In this document: piece after piece, positions 1-5,422 of the stretch | Numbering within the stretch: the stretch's first letter is position 1 | Layout of the letters: each line of letters opens with the position of its first letter | Origin: Verrucomicrobiales bacterium | GTDB lineage: Bacteria; Verrucomicrobiota; Verrucomicrobiia; Limisphaerales; UBA1096 | Length of the DNA: 11,273 nt | Direction: 5' to 3' | Assembly (NCBI GenBank): GCA_011523195.1 | Contig: WTHH01000229.1 | Coordinates: 1 to 11,273 of the forward strand | Made by a program: the position numbers and the translations under genes | Notes under the pieces: model-generated | Told to the model about the DNA's origin: nothing | The model's input: only the letters and a program-made list of their open reading frames with translations | Database searches by the model: none

Positions 1-663
1 AAGCCGGGCCGTGAGTACCTGCCGGACACGGAGCAGTACGTGGTGCCGGAAGTGTTCATCCGGCGCGGCGACGATGGCGAATGGAAAGTGACATCCAACC
101 ACGAGCACGTTCCGAGGCTCCGCATCAGCAACGCCTACAAGGACCTGATGGCACAGGCGGCGACGTCCAGCGAGGTGCGTGACTACATCCGGGACAAAAT
201 TCGCTCCGGTAAATTTTTGATCAAAAGCATCCATCAACGGCAGTCGACCATCGTCAACATTGCCAATGAGATTCTCACCCGGCAGGCGGAGTTCATGGAT
301 CACGGGGCGTCCCAGCTCCGACCGATGACCATGTCGCAGGTGGCTGAGGCGGTGGGTGTCCACGAGACCACGGTCAGCCGCGCGGTCTCCGGCAAGTACA
401 TCGAGACCCCGCATGGGGTGCTGGAGATGAAATACTTCTTCACCGCCGGGCTGGCTTCCAAGGACGGCTCGAGCCTAGCGAACACCAGCGTCAAGGAGAT
501 GCTCAACGACCTCGTCAAGAGGGAGGACCCGACCAAGCCGCTCTCCGACGAGGAACTGGTGAAGACCTTCAAGGAAAAGGGCGTTAAGATCGCCCGCCGT
601 ACCGTTGCCAAGTATCGGGCGGAGTTGAACATCCTGCCATCGCACCTGCGACGCACCTACTGA
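1..663 (+). CDS. rpoN: RNA polymerase sigma-54 factor RpoN, 3' part (5' end outside window)
   Basis: Sigma-54 directs RNA polymerase to -24/-12 promoters that need enhancer-binding ATPases. Reading frame 1 is open from the first base, so the gene enters from the left; the GTG at position 40 is internal and not a start. About 220 C-terminal residues are present. They show the core-binding tail, a helix-turn-helix at roughly bases 331-414 (MSQVAEAVGVHETTVSRAVS, continuing GKYIETPHG, the family signature) and the RpoN box ARRTVAKYRAEL at 592-627, which contacts the -24 element. The protein ends about 11 residues after the box, as usual for the family. The N-terminal activator-interacting region cannot be judged. 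A 75-base gap without a clear terminator separates it from the next gene. The family call is nearly certain from the RpoN box alone. Confidence 0.97.
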   Translation, partial: KPGREYLPDTEQYVVPEVFIRRGDDGEWKVTSNHEHVPRLRISNAYKDLMAQAATSSEVRDYIRDKIRSGKFLIKSIHQRQSTIVNIANEILTRQAEFMDHGASQLRPMTMSQVAEAVGVHETTVSRAVSGKYIETPHGVLEMKYFFTAGLASKDGSSLANTSVKEMLNDLVKREDPTKPLSDEELVKTFKEKGVKIARRTVAKYRAELNILPSHLRRTY

Positions 664-688
664 CGCCTGGCCAGAAGCGATTTTCCGG

Positions 689-717
689 TTGCCAAGCACA
701 AGCCTCGCGGGAATAAT
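689..717 (+). promoter_or_regulatory. Candidate sigma-70-type promoter for the cytochrome/LRR gene
   Basis: TTGCCA at 689-694 and AATAAT at 712-717 are separated by 17 bases. Each hexamer matches the TTGACA/TATAAT consensus at five of six positions, and the spacer is the optimal length. Transcription would begin near 724, giving a leader of about 15 bases before the ATG at 739. No good ribosome binding site lies in that leader. The site is in the only sizeable gap upstream of the gene. The call rests on consensus matching alone, and consensus for this lineage is assumed. Confidence 0.45.
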
Positions 718-738
718 TCCTCCGGACTCACTTTGACG

Positions 739-1986
739 ATGAGAAAATCAATTGCACTTATCATGACTTTGGGTGCGCTTGGCCTGAACGGGCTGCGCGC
801 CGAGGTGGATTTTGCCAAATCGGTTCAGTCGGTATTCGAGGCGCGCTGCATCGATTGTCACGGCTCGAAGAAACAAAAGGGCGATCTTCGCCTGGATTCA
901 CTGAAGGCTGCTGCCTCCGTGATCGAACCCGGCAAATCCGGCGAGAGCGAATTGTTCAAACGGATCATCCTCCCGGCTGACCATGAGGACATCATGCCGC
1001 CCAAGGGCGATCCGTTGAGCAAGGAACAGATCGACGGGATCAAGGCATGGATCGATGAGGGAGCCAAGTGGCCGGAAGGCCTCGTGCTTCTCAGCGAGAG
1101 GGAACGCGCCGAGGCCAAAGCCGCTGCGAGCCGCCTGCCGGTTCCCGACATCAAGGCAGCTGAGGTGTCCGACGCCGAGAAGGCCGCCATTGCCAAGCTC
1201 AGCTCGGGCGAAGGCATCGGCGATCAGGCTGCCGCCCCGCTGGTGATGGCTCTGGCGCAGGATACGCAGTTGATTTATGCGAACTTCCGGTTGATCGGCA
1301 AAAACGTGGAGGACAAGCACATCGCCCCGCTGGCGGACATCGCCAACCTGAGCGAACTGGACCTGTCCAACACGAAGGTCACCGGCGCCGGCGTGGCCAC
1401 GATCAAAAACAGCAAACGGTTGACCAAGCTCAGCCTCGCTGGCACGGCGGTGGACGATGCCGCGTTGAAGAATATCGAGGGGTTGATCAACCTCATGTCG
1501 ATTAACCTCTACAACACGAAGGTCACCGACGCCGGCTTGGCCAGCCTCAAGAACATGAAGTTCCTGCGCAAGGTCTACGGCTGGCAGAGCGGCATCACCG
1601 AGAAGGGTGCGGCCGAGTTGAAAAAGGCGCTGCCTAATGTCGACGTAAACCTTGGCTTCAAACTCGCCAAGGTCGAACCGAAGGAGGAAAAGAAGGAAGA
1701 GGTCAAGCAGGTGTCGTTCAACAAGAAATGCCCGGTGAGCGGCAAGGACATCGATCCGACCAAGCTGTATACGATTAACTTCTGCTGCAACAACTGCCTG
1801 GGCAACTTCACCAAGGATCCGGCCAAGCACGTTGCCAAGCTCAAGGGTTCCGACAACAAGAAGTGCATCTTTCAGGACAAGGATGTTGATGCCGGCAAGA
1901 AATTCGTGATCGGATTCTGCTGCGGCAACTGCCTCGGTGGGTTCACCATGGACCCGGCCAAGCACATCGCCAAGGTCAAAAAATAG
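739..1986 (+). CDS. Exported planctomycete-type cytochrome c / leucine-rich-repeat protein with two C-terminal CCxxC modules
   Basis: This is a 415-residue exported protein. I place the start at the ATG at 739 rather than the TTG two codons earlier, because it begins a clean signal peptide (MRKSIALIMTLGALGLNGLRA, cut near A21/E22). Residues about 22-115 form a PSCyt1-type cytochrome c domain with heme motif CIDCH at 37-41 and a likely distal ligand Met86 in IMPPKG. Residues about 176-300 are leucine-rich repeats of the PVC style (LDLSNTKVTGAGV, INLYNTKVTDAGL). A Lys/Glu-rich linker follows. The tail holds two copies of a 45-residue module with cysteines at 331, 349, 350, 353 and 376, 394, 395, 398, an identical C-x17-CC-x2-C spacing that resembles YHS/TRASH-like metal-binding domains. 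A periplasmic electron-transfer or metal-handling role is an inference; the substrate is unknown. A terminator follows directly, so it may be a single-gene unit. Confidence 0.88.
   Translation: MRKSIALIMTLGALGLNGLRAEVDFAKSVQSVFEARCIDCHGSKKQKGDLRLDSLKAAASVIEPGKSGESELFKRIILPADHEDIMPPKGDPLSKEQIDGIKAWIDEGAKWPEGLVLLSERERAEAKAAASRLPVPDIKAAEVSDAEKAAIAKLSSGEGIGDQAAAPLVMALAQDTQLIYANFRLIGKNVEDKHIAPLADIANLSELDLSNTKVTGAGVATIKNSKRLTKLSLAGTAVDDAALKNIEGLINLMSINLYNTKVTDAGLASLKNMKFLRKVYGWQSGITEKGAAELKKALPNVDVNLGFKLAKVEPKEEKKEEVKQVSFNKKCPVSGKDIDPTKLYTINFCCNNCLGNFTKDPAKHVAKLKGSDNKKCIFQDKDVDAGKKFVIGFCCGNCLGGFTMDPAKHIAKVKK
1720..1983 (+). repeat. Internal tandem duplication encoding two 45-residue cysteine modules
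   Basis: Two in-frame units start at NKKC (1720 and 1855), a period of 135 bases. At protein level they share NKKC, the D-x-D pair, FCC-x-NCLG-x-FT and DPAKH-x-AK. At DNA level many third positions and several codons differ, so the duplication is old and kept by selection on the protein, not a recent slippage product. Confidence 0.85.
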
Positions 1987-2002
1987 ACCATTCAGATTTC
2001 CC

Positions 2003-2032
2003 AAGCCCCGGCATCTTGCCGGGGCTTTTTTT
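2003..2032 (+). terminator. Rho-independent terminator after the cytochrome/LRR gene
   Basis: A perfect 10-bp stem pairs 2003-2012 (AAGCCCCGGC) with 2018-2027 (GCCGGGGCTT) around the five-base loop ATCTT. It runs into a T tract at 2026-2032. It lies 17 bases after the stop codon at 1986 and is the only strong intrinsic terminator I see in the window. It separates the cytochrome gene from the TPR/Rieske group. Confidence 0.93.
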
Positions 2033-2037
2033 GTCGT

Positions 2038-2088
2038 TTGGCCAAGCGCGCTTGCTGAAATCCTATCGGCTGGCTAGCTTGGCCAAGC
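2038..2088. repeat. Two TTGGCCAA palindromes in the TPR leader region
   Basis: TTGGCCAA occurs at 2038-2045 and again at 2079-2086, the second inside the 12-base palindrome GCTTGGCCAAGC (2077-2088). The first copy overlaps another 12-base palindrome, CAAGCGCGCTTG (2043-2054). Both copies lie in the 66 bases between the terminator and the ATG at 2099, so they are not explained by codon use. They could be operators, a lineage-specific interspersed word, or both. Confidence 0.75.
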
Positions 2089-2098
2089 GTTTGGCTTC

Positions 2099-2563
2099 AT
2101 GGACGAGTTACAGGAAAAGTTTGACGATGCGACCTTCGCGTTTAGTCAGGGGGACTACGAGGCGGCGGCGAGTGGGTTTGAGACCATTCTTGCGGTGGAT
2201 GAAAATCACTTTGATGCCCGGATGTCGCTCGGCATGGCGCTCTGCCGACTGGAGCAGTTTGATCTGGCAATTGAGGAGGGGCACAAAGCGGAAAAACTGA
2301 GGCCGAACGACCAAATGGTTCACACAAACCTGTCTTTGTTTTACGTGAAAACCGGCAACAAGGAGGCGGCAGAGCATCACGGACTGCAGTCGAAAATCGC
2401 CTCGTGGAAACAGCCGGGGGCTGCGACCGCACCGGAGGCGGAGGGGGAACTGCAAATGGCCAAGCCGAAGGCGGAGTCGTTCAAGCTGCCCGGCAAGTTC
2501 CCCGACATGCCGTGGCGTAAAAACCGCATCAAGGGCGGAGCGGAAGGCGACACCGATGAGTGA
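2099..2563 (+). CDS. Small cytoplasmic TPR protein
   Basis: This 154-residue protein has no signal peptide or membrane segment. Residues about 3-104 form three tetratricopeptide repeats, seen as the spacing of GDYEAA, the ALCRLEQFDLAIEEGHKA helix pair and the LSLFYVKTGNKEAAEHH helix pair. TPR arrays are protein-binding scaffolds. The remaining 50 residues are low-complexity, rich in Pro, Lys and Glu, and end in a short basic stretch (MPWRKNRIKGG). The ATG at 2099 has no recognisable Shine-Dalgarno sequence; I chose it because the first repeat begins at once after it. The end overlaps the Rieske gene by 8 bases, so the two are probably translationally coupled, and a role in binding or maturing a redox partner is a guess from that alone. 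Confidence 0.85.
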   Translation: MDELQEKFDDATFAFSQGDYEAAASGFETILAVDENHFDARMSLGMALCRLEQFDLAIEEGHKAEKLRPNDQMVHTNLSLFYVKTGNKEAAEHHGLQSKIASWKQPGAATAPEAEGELQMAKPKAESFKLPGKFPDMPWRKNRIKGGAEGDTDE

Positions 2564-2870
2564 CGAATATGTGAAGGTGGCCGCATTCGATGAACTTCGG
2601 GATGATGCCGGGATTCAGCGTACGGTGGGCGACCGCGAGGTGGGCCTGTTCCGCGACGGCGACGGGGTGCTGGCCATCGACGGGGTCTGTCCCCACGTGG
2701 CTGGACCACTGGGGGAAGGGTTCGTCGAGGACGGAAAGGTGTATTGCCCGCTGCACGGCTGGCCTTTTGACCTGAAGACAGGCAGGTGTACGACGAACAA
2801 GCGGGCCACGGTGGAGTGTTTTCAAACCAAGGTCGAGGATGGCGTGGTGTTTGTCCGGACCCAAAAATAA
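2556..2870 (+). CDS. Rieske [2Fe-2S] ferredoxin, NirD-like
   Basis: This 104-residue single-domain protein carries the two Rieske cluster motifs: C45-P-H47 (in GVCPHVAGPLGEG) and C64-P-L-H67 (in YCPLHGWPFDL). The two Cys and two His residues would bind one [2Fe-2S] cluster. Length and layout match soluble Rieske ferredoxins and the small subunit of NADH-nitrite reductase (NirD). No nirB or dioxygenase gene is nearby, so electron transfer to an unidentified partner is the safer statement. There is no signal peptide, so it acts in the cytoplasm. The ATG lies inside the end of the TPR gene, with a moderate ribosome site GGAAGG at 2542-2547, eight bases before it. Confidence 0.93.
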   Translation: MSDEYVKVAAFDELRDDAGIQRTVGDREVGLFRDGDGVLAIDGVCPHVAGPLGEGFVEDGKVYCPLHGWPFDLKTGRCTTNKRATVECFQTKVEDGVVFVRTQK

Positions 2871-2876
2871 TTTACG

Positions 2877-3152
2877 ATGAAATCAGCATTTGAATTGGCG
2901 ATGGAGCGGCTGGAGAAGGAATCTCCGACGCAGGAGTTGACGGAAGAGCAGAAGGCCAAGCTGTCTGAGCTCAGCAAGGTTTACGAGGCGAAGATCGCGG
3001 ACAAGGAACTGTTCCTGAACGGCGAGATTGCCAAAGCCGAGGCAGCGGGTGAGTTCGATCAGATTGAGCAGTTAACCAAGCAACTGGCCAGCGAACGCAA
3101 GGTGCTTGAGGAGGAACTTGAGCAGAAGAAAAACGAGGTGCGCGGCAGTTAG
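2877..3152 (+). CDS. Small charged helical (coiled-coil) protein, function unknown
   Basis: This is a 91-residue protein with no signal peptide and no recognised domain. It is rich in Glu, Lys, Leu and Ala, with heptad-like spacing of Leu, Ile and Ala across most of its length (for example LTEEQKAKLSELSKVYEAKI and LASERKVLEEELEQKKNEV), so a long helix or coiled coil is likely. It starts six bases after the Rieske stop codon, which puts it in the same transcript as the TPR and Rieske genes. No ribosome site is visible. Its stop codon (3150-3152) overlaps the stop codon of the converging NUDIX gene by two bases. That the frame is real is supported by operon spacing and protein-like composition; the function cannot be guessed. 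Confidence 0.75.
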   Translation: MKSAFELAMERLEKESPTQELTEEQKAKLSELSKVYEAKIADKELFLNGEIAKAEAAGEFDQIEQLTKQLASERKVLEEELEQKKNEVRGS

Positions 3153-3712
3153 CGCGCGGCGTTCCAAAGCTGAAACCGGTACAAGGCTGCGACCATCAGC
3201 GAGTGGCTGATCGTGCCGTCGGCGATCAGGCCGGGGATGTTCGCCATTGGGACGAGTCTGGCGGCGACGTCCTCGCCGTCATCGAGGTTGGTGTCATGTT
3301 TCAATTGGGCGTTCCGAATCATGACGGTATGCACCTTGTTGTTCATGATCGCCGGGTTGGCGTAGACGAAGCCGACCGGCTCGGGGGCATCGCCGGCGTA
3401 GCCGGTTTCCTCCCGCAGTTCGCGGGGGGCAGTTTCCGCAGGGGTTTCTCCGGGGTCGATCATGCCTCCCGGCAGTTCAAGCTCGATCAGGTTGGTTCCC
3501 TGCCGGTACTGCTCGACCATCACCAGTTCATCGTTTGCGGTCAGGGCGACTACGTTGCACCAGTCCACGGACTCGATCACGAAAAAGCTGTGATTATCGC
3601 CGGTACGTGGTGAGGTGCGTTGGTCTGAGCGTACCTTGAAAATCTTGAAGTCGGCCGCGATCTCACTGTCCTTTAGTGGCCAGGGCTGTATGTCCGGGTT
3701 GTCAATCGGCAT
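3149..3712 (-). CDS. NUDIX hydrolase, ADP-ribose pyrophosphatase-like
   Basis: This 187-residue protein probably hydrolyses a nucleoside diphosphate linked to another moiety, in the manner of ADP-ribose pyrophosphatases (ADP-ribose to AMP plus ribose phosphate). The NUDIX box is complete at residues 83-105, fitting G-x5-E-x7-REx2EExG: G83, E89, R97, E98, E101, E102 and G104. These Glu residues bind the catalytic metal. The run EQYRQGTN before the box and the PG just before it are typical of the ADP-ribose branch. There is no signal peptide. The exact substrate is not fixed by the sequence. It is the last gene of a minus-strand run and overlaps the preceding 70-residue gene by 11 bases, suggesting coupled translation. 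Confidence 0.92.
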   Translation of the reverse strand: MPIDNPDIQPWPLKDSEIAADFKIFKVRSDQRTSPRTGDNHSFFVIESVDWCNVVALTANDELVMVEQYRQGTNLIELELPGGMIDPGETPAETAPRELREETGYAGDAPEPVGFVYANPAIMNNKVHTVMIRNAQLKHDTNLDDGEDVAARLVPMANIPGLIADGTISHSLMVAALYRFQLWNAAR

Positions 3713-3914
3713 CGGTGTTTTGCTTTGCGGCCCAGCCTTGTTTCATGAGGCCAAGCAGGTAGGCCATGGCTTCCGACTGGCTTTGATTTCGTTCTTTGGC
3801 CAACTGTCCGGAGCGCTTGGCCAATTGCTGTGCCATTTCGCCGGACTTGGCCTCGGGACATCCCATGGTGATGAGAAGCTTGGCCAAGGTCTCGGTATCG
3901 ACTGGTTCACTCAC
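3702..3914 (-). CDS. Small conserved-looking protein of 70 residues, function unknown
   Basis: This short frame uses a GTG start at 3914, the only plausible start in frame, with no clear ribosome site. The protein (beginning MSEPVDTETLAKLLITMGCP) looks amphipathic and helical, ending with a Met/Leu-rich segment (AMAYLLGLMKQGW) and a polar tail. It lacks a signal peptide and any known domain. It lies 29 bases after the cyclophilin stop codon and overlaps the NUDIX start by 11 bases, so it fits an operon. The tripeptide LAK occurs three times because three TTGGCCAA words lie in its frame. I support it by spacing and composition, and am less sure than for its neighbours. Confidence 0.65.
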   Translation of the reverse strand: MSEPVDTETLAKLLITMGCPEAKSGEMAQQLAKRSGQLAKERNQSQSEAMAYLLGLMKQGWAAKQNTDAD

Positions 3915-3940
3915 GCCACGGGCATGCTGCGCTTGGCCAA
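3796..3940. repeat. Cluster of four TTGGCCAA palindromes
   Basis: Exact copies lie at 3796-3803, 3817-3824, 3880-3887 and 3933-3940. The first three are inside the 70-residue gene, where each is read as Leu-Ala-Lys on the minus strand. The fourth is in the 29-base gap before that gene. Four copies in 145 bases is the densest group in the window. Confidence 0.75.
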
Positions 3941-3943
3941 ACG

Positions 3944-4453
3944 TCAGGCCACGCGGATGCTGGTGACCTCGACGCGCTCCTGGGGCTTGCTGTTTTCGCC
4001 GCTGTTGCTGGGGCCGACGGGGGTGGCGCCGATTGCGCCGAGCGTGTCGTCGCCGTCGCTCAGGGCGCCGAATGCCGTGTATTGGCCGTCGAGAAAACTG
4101 GCGTTGTCGAGGCAGACGAAAAACTGGCTGCCGGCGGAGTCCGGGCTGGCGGAGCGGGCCATGGAGATGACGCCTCGCACGTGGGGACGGTCGTTGAACT
4201 CGGCCTTGATCGTGTGGCCGGGGCCGCCGGTTCCCCAGAGATCCTCGAGCGTCTCGTCCTTGGTTTGTGGGTCACCGCCCTGGATCATGAACCCTGCCAT
4301 GATTCGATGAAAACAGGTGCCGTCGTAAAAGCCGTCGTTGGCCAGTTTGGTGAAGTTTTCCACAGTGCCGGGGGCAACGTTGGGCCAGAGTTCGATTTTC
4401 ATCTCGCCCTTGGATGTGACGAGGGTGGCGGTTGGGTTTGCGTTGTCGCTCAT
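3944..4453 (-). CDS. ppiB: Cytoplasmic peptidyl-prolyl cis-trans isomerase, cyclophilin type
   Basis: Cyclophilins speed the cis-trans rotation of X-Pro bonds during protein folding. The 169 residues match the usual length of bacterial PpiB. The active-site signature is intact: FHRIMAGFMIQGGD from residue 48 (catalytic Arg50, Gln58), the AGSQFF motif near 107-112, and FLDGQYTAFG near 120-129. The MSDNANPTAT start is not a signal peptide, so the protein is cytoplasmic. The ATG at 4453 is only six bases after the stop codon of the thuA-like gene, so the two are co-transcribed. No Shine-Dalgarno sequence is seen. The functional link with ThuA is not obvious and may be only positional. Confidence 0.95.
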   Translation of the reverse strand: MSDNANPTATLVTSKGEMKIELWPNVAPGTVENFTKLANDGFYDGTCFHRIMAGFMIQGGDPQTKDETLEDLWGTGGPGHTIKAEFNDRPHVRGVISMARSASPDSAGSQFFVCLDNASFLDGQYTAFGALSDGDDTLGAIGATPVGPSNSGENSKPQERVEVTSIRVA

Positions 4454-4459
4454 GTTAAA

Positions 4460-5422
4460 TTACTTGGCCAATGAAACTTGGGTTGCTGTCGGGAAGTTTT
4501 TCGGCAGCACCTGGGTGACCTTGCCGGTGGCGAGCCACTCGGCGGCACGGTTCATCGTGGCAATAAAGCCGACGCACTGGAGTGACTTGCCATTCTCGTG
4601 CCCCATCGGCGTGTGAAAGATGAGGCCCTTGCCGTACTTGATGATCATCATCATCGGCTCGTGGCGCTTGCTCTTGTTGCTGTAGGCGGTGGCGAGGATG
4701 TCCATGCTTTCGGCCGGGCCGCGGAGGGAGTCGTACAGTTCGTCCTGTGCGTGCAGCCATTCCTTGGGCATGCCCTTGGTGACGGGGTGCTCGGTATCGC
4801 GCGTGATGATCTTGAAGGCGTGCTGTGGGCCGTGGCTGCCGCCGCGTCCCGGTTGGGTGTTGCGAACGACCTTGCCTGCGTCATCGTAATAGACGTAGGG
4901 GCCGTGTTTCTCGGTGCGCCCGCCCCAGCCTCCGAGGCCGATCATCCTGTTGTACTCCAGCCAATTCGGGAAGGAGTTGTTGGCAGCGTGGACGACGATG
5001 AATCGACCGCCCTTTTTCATGTATTTCTCGAAGGCAGTCTGCACTGGCTTGGGCCAGTCTTCGCCGTTATAATTGCTCACTACCACGTCGTATTTCTTGA
5101 AGGCTGGGCGGAAGGCATCCCATTTGGCCTGAAATTTTTTGCGAATCTCCTCGGCTGCCTGTGCGGCCTTGTCCTTTTGCTCAGGGCTAAGGTTGCGCGG
5201 CGGGCGCGGTGCGCGCGGCGGCGAGGTGACGACGTCCACCTTGAACAATCCGGTCTTTTCCATCTGCGCCTTCATGAACGGTGTCATCGCGGCCCAGTTG
5301 TGGTTGTTCTGTCCATCAACGTAGAGGACGCTGATTTTCTTGGCGAAGACGGGTGCCGTCATGGCGGTTGTCGCCACGGCCATAACGAGGATTTTTTTCA
5401 GCAAACCAGCAAGAGGTTTCAT
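4460..5422 (-). CDS. Exported ThuA-like (trehalose-utilisation domain) protein
   Basis: This protein of 320 residues begins at the ATG at 5422. The frame stays open further upstream, but only this start gives a clean signal peptide (MKPLAGLLKKILVMAVATTA, then MTAPVFA; cleavage near residue 27) directly before the domain. The mature part has the ThuA/class I glutamine amidotransferase-like fold features: the ISVLYVDGQNNHNW first strand, DVVVSNYNGEDWP, the GGRFIVVHAANNSFPNW turn and HPVTKGMPKEWLHAQDELYD. Secreted ThuA-like proteins are abundant in Planctomycetes and Verrucomicrobia and are linked to sugar use, but their reaction is poorly known. An insert rich in Pro, Arg and Lys at about residues 65-100 (PPRAPRPPRNLSPEQKDKAA) is noticeable. 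It is the first gene of a minus-strand run and its start codon overlaps the start of lnt. The gene ends in a TTGGCCAA word (SLAK before the stop codon). Confidence 0.88.
   Translation of the reverse strand: MKPLAGLLKKILVMAVATTAMTAPVFAKKISVLYVDGQNNHNWAAMTPFMKAQMEKTGLFKVDVVTSPPRAPRPPRNLSPEQKDKAAQAAEEIRKKFQAKWDAFRPAFKKYDVVVSNYNGEDWPKPVQTAFEKYMKKGGRFIVVHAANNSFPNWLEYNRMIGLGGWGGRTEKHGPYVYYDDAGKVVRNTQPGRGGSHGPQHAFKIITRDTEHPVTKGMPKEWLHAQDELYDSLRGPAESMDILATAYSNKSKRHEPMMMIIKYGKGLIFHTPMGHENGKSLQCVGFIATMNRAAEWLATGKVTQVLPKNFPTATQVSLAK
4464..4471. repeat. TTGGCCAA palindrome at the 3' end of the thuA-like gene
   Basis: A single exact copy lies just before the stop codon and is read on the minus strand as the final Leu-Ala-Lys. 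It lies 11 bases upstream of the cyclophilin start, so it also sits in that gene's leader. Confidence 0.7.

Noticed and set aside
664..738. Sigma-54 type -24/-12 promoter or a terminator after rpoN
   Set aside because: No GG/GC pair with the right spacing and TGGC/TTGC context, and no hairpin followed by a T tract.
898..2004. Long minus-strand frame (368 codons) opposite the cytochrome/LRR gene
   Set aside because: It mirrors a strongly supported gene, has no recognisable domain, and is what high-GC coding DNA commonly produces on the other strand.
2038..2066. Sigma-70 promoter for the TPR gene (TTGGCC, 17 bases, TCCTAT)
   Set aside because: Only four and three of six positions match consensus, and the -35 candidate is part of the repeated palindrome.
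5340..5420. Upstream extension of the lnt frame by 27 codons
   Set aside because: It is antisense to the thuA signal peptide and adds no membrane helix typical of Lnt.
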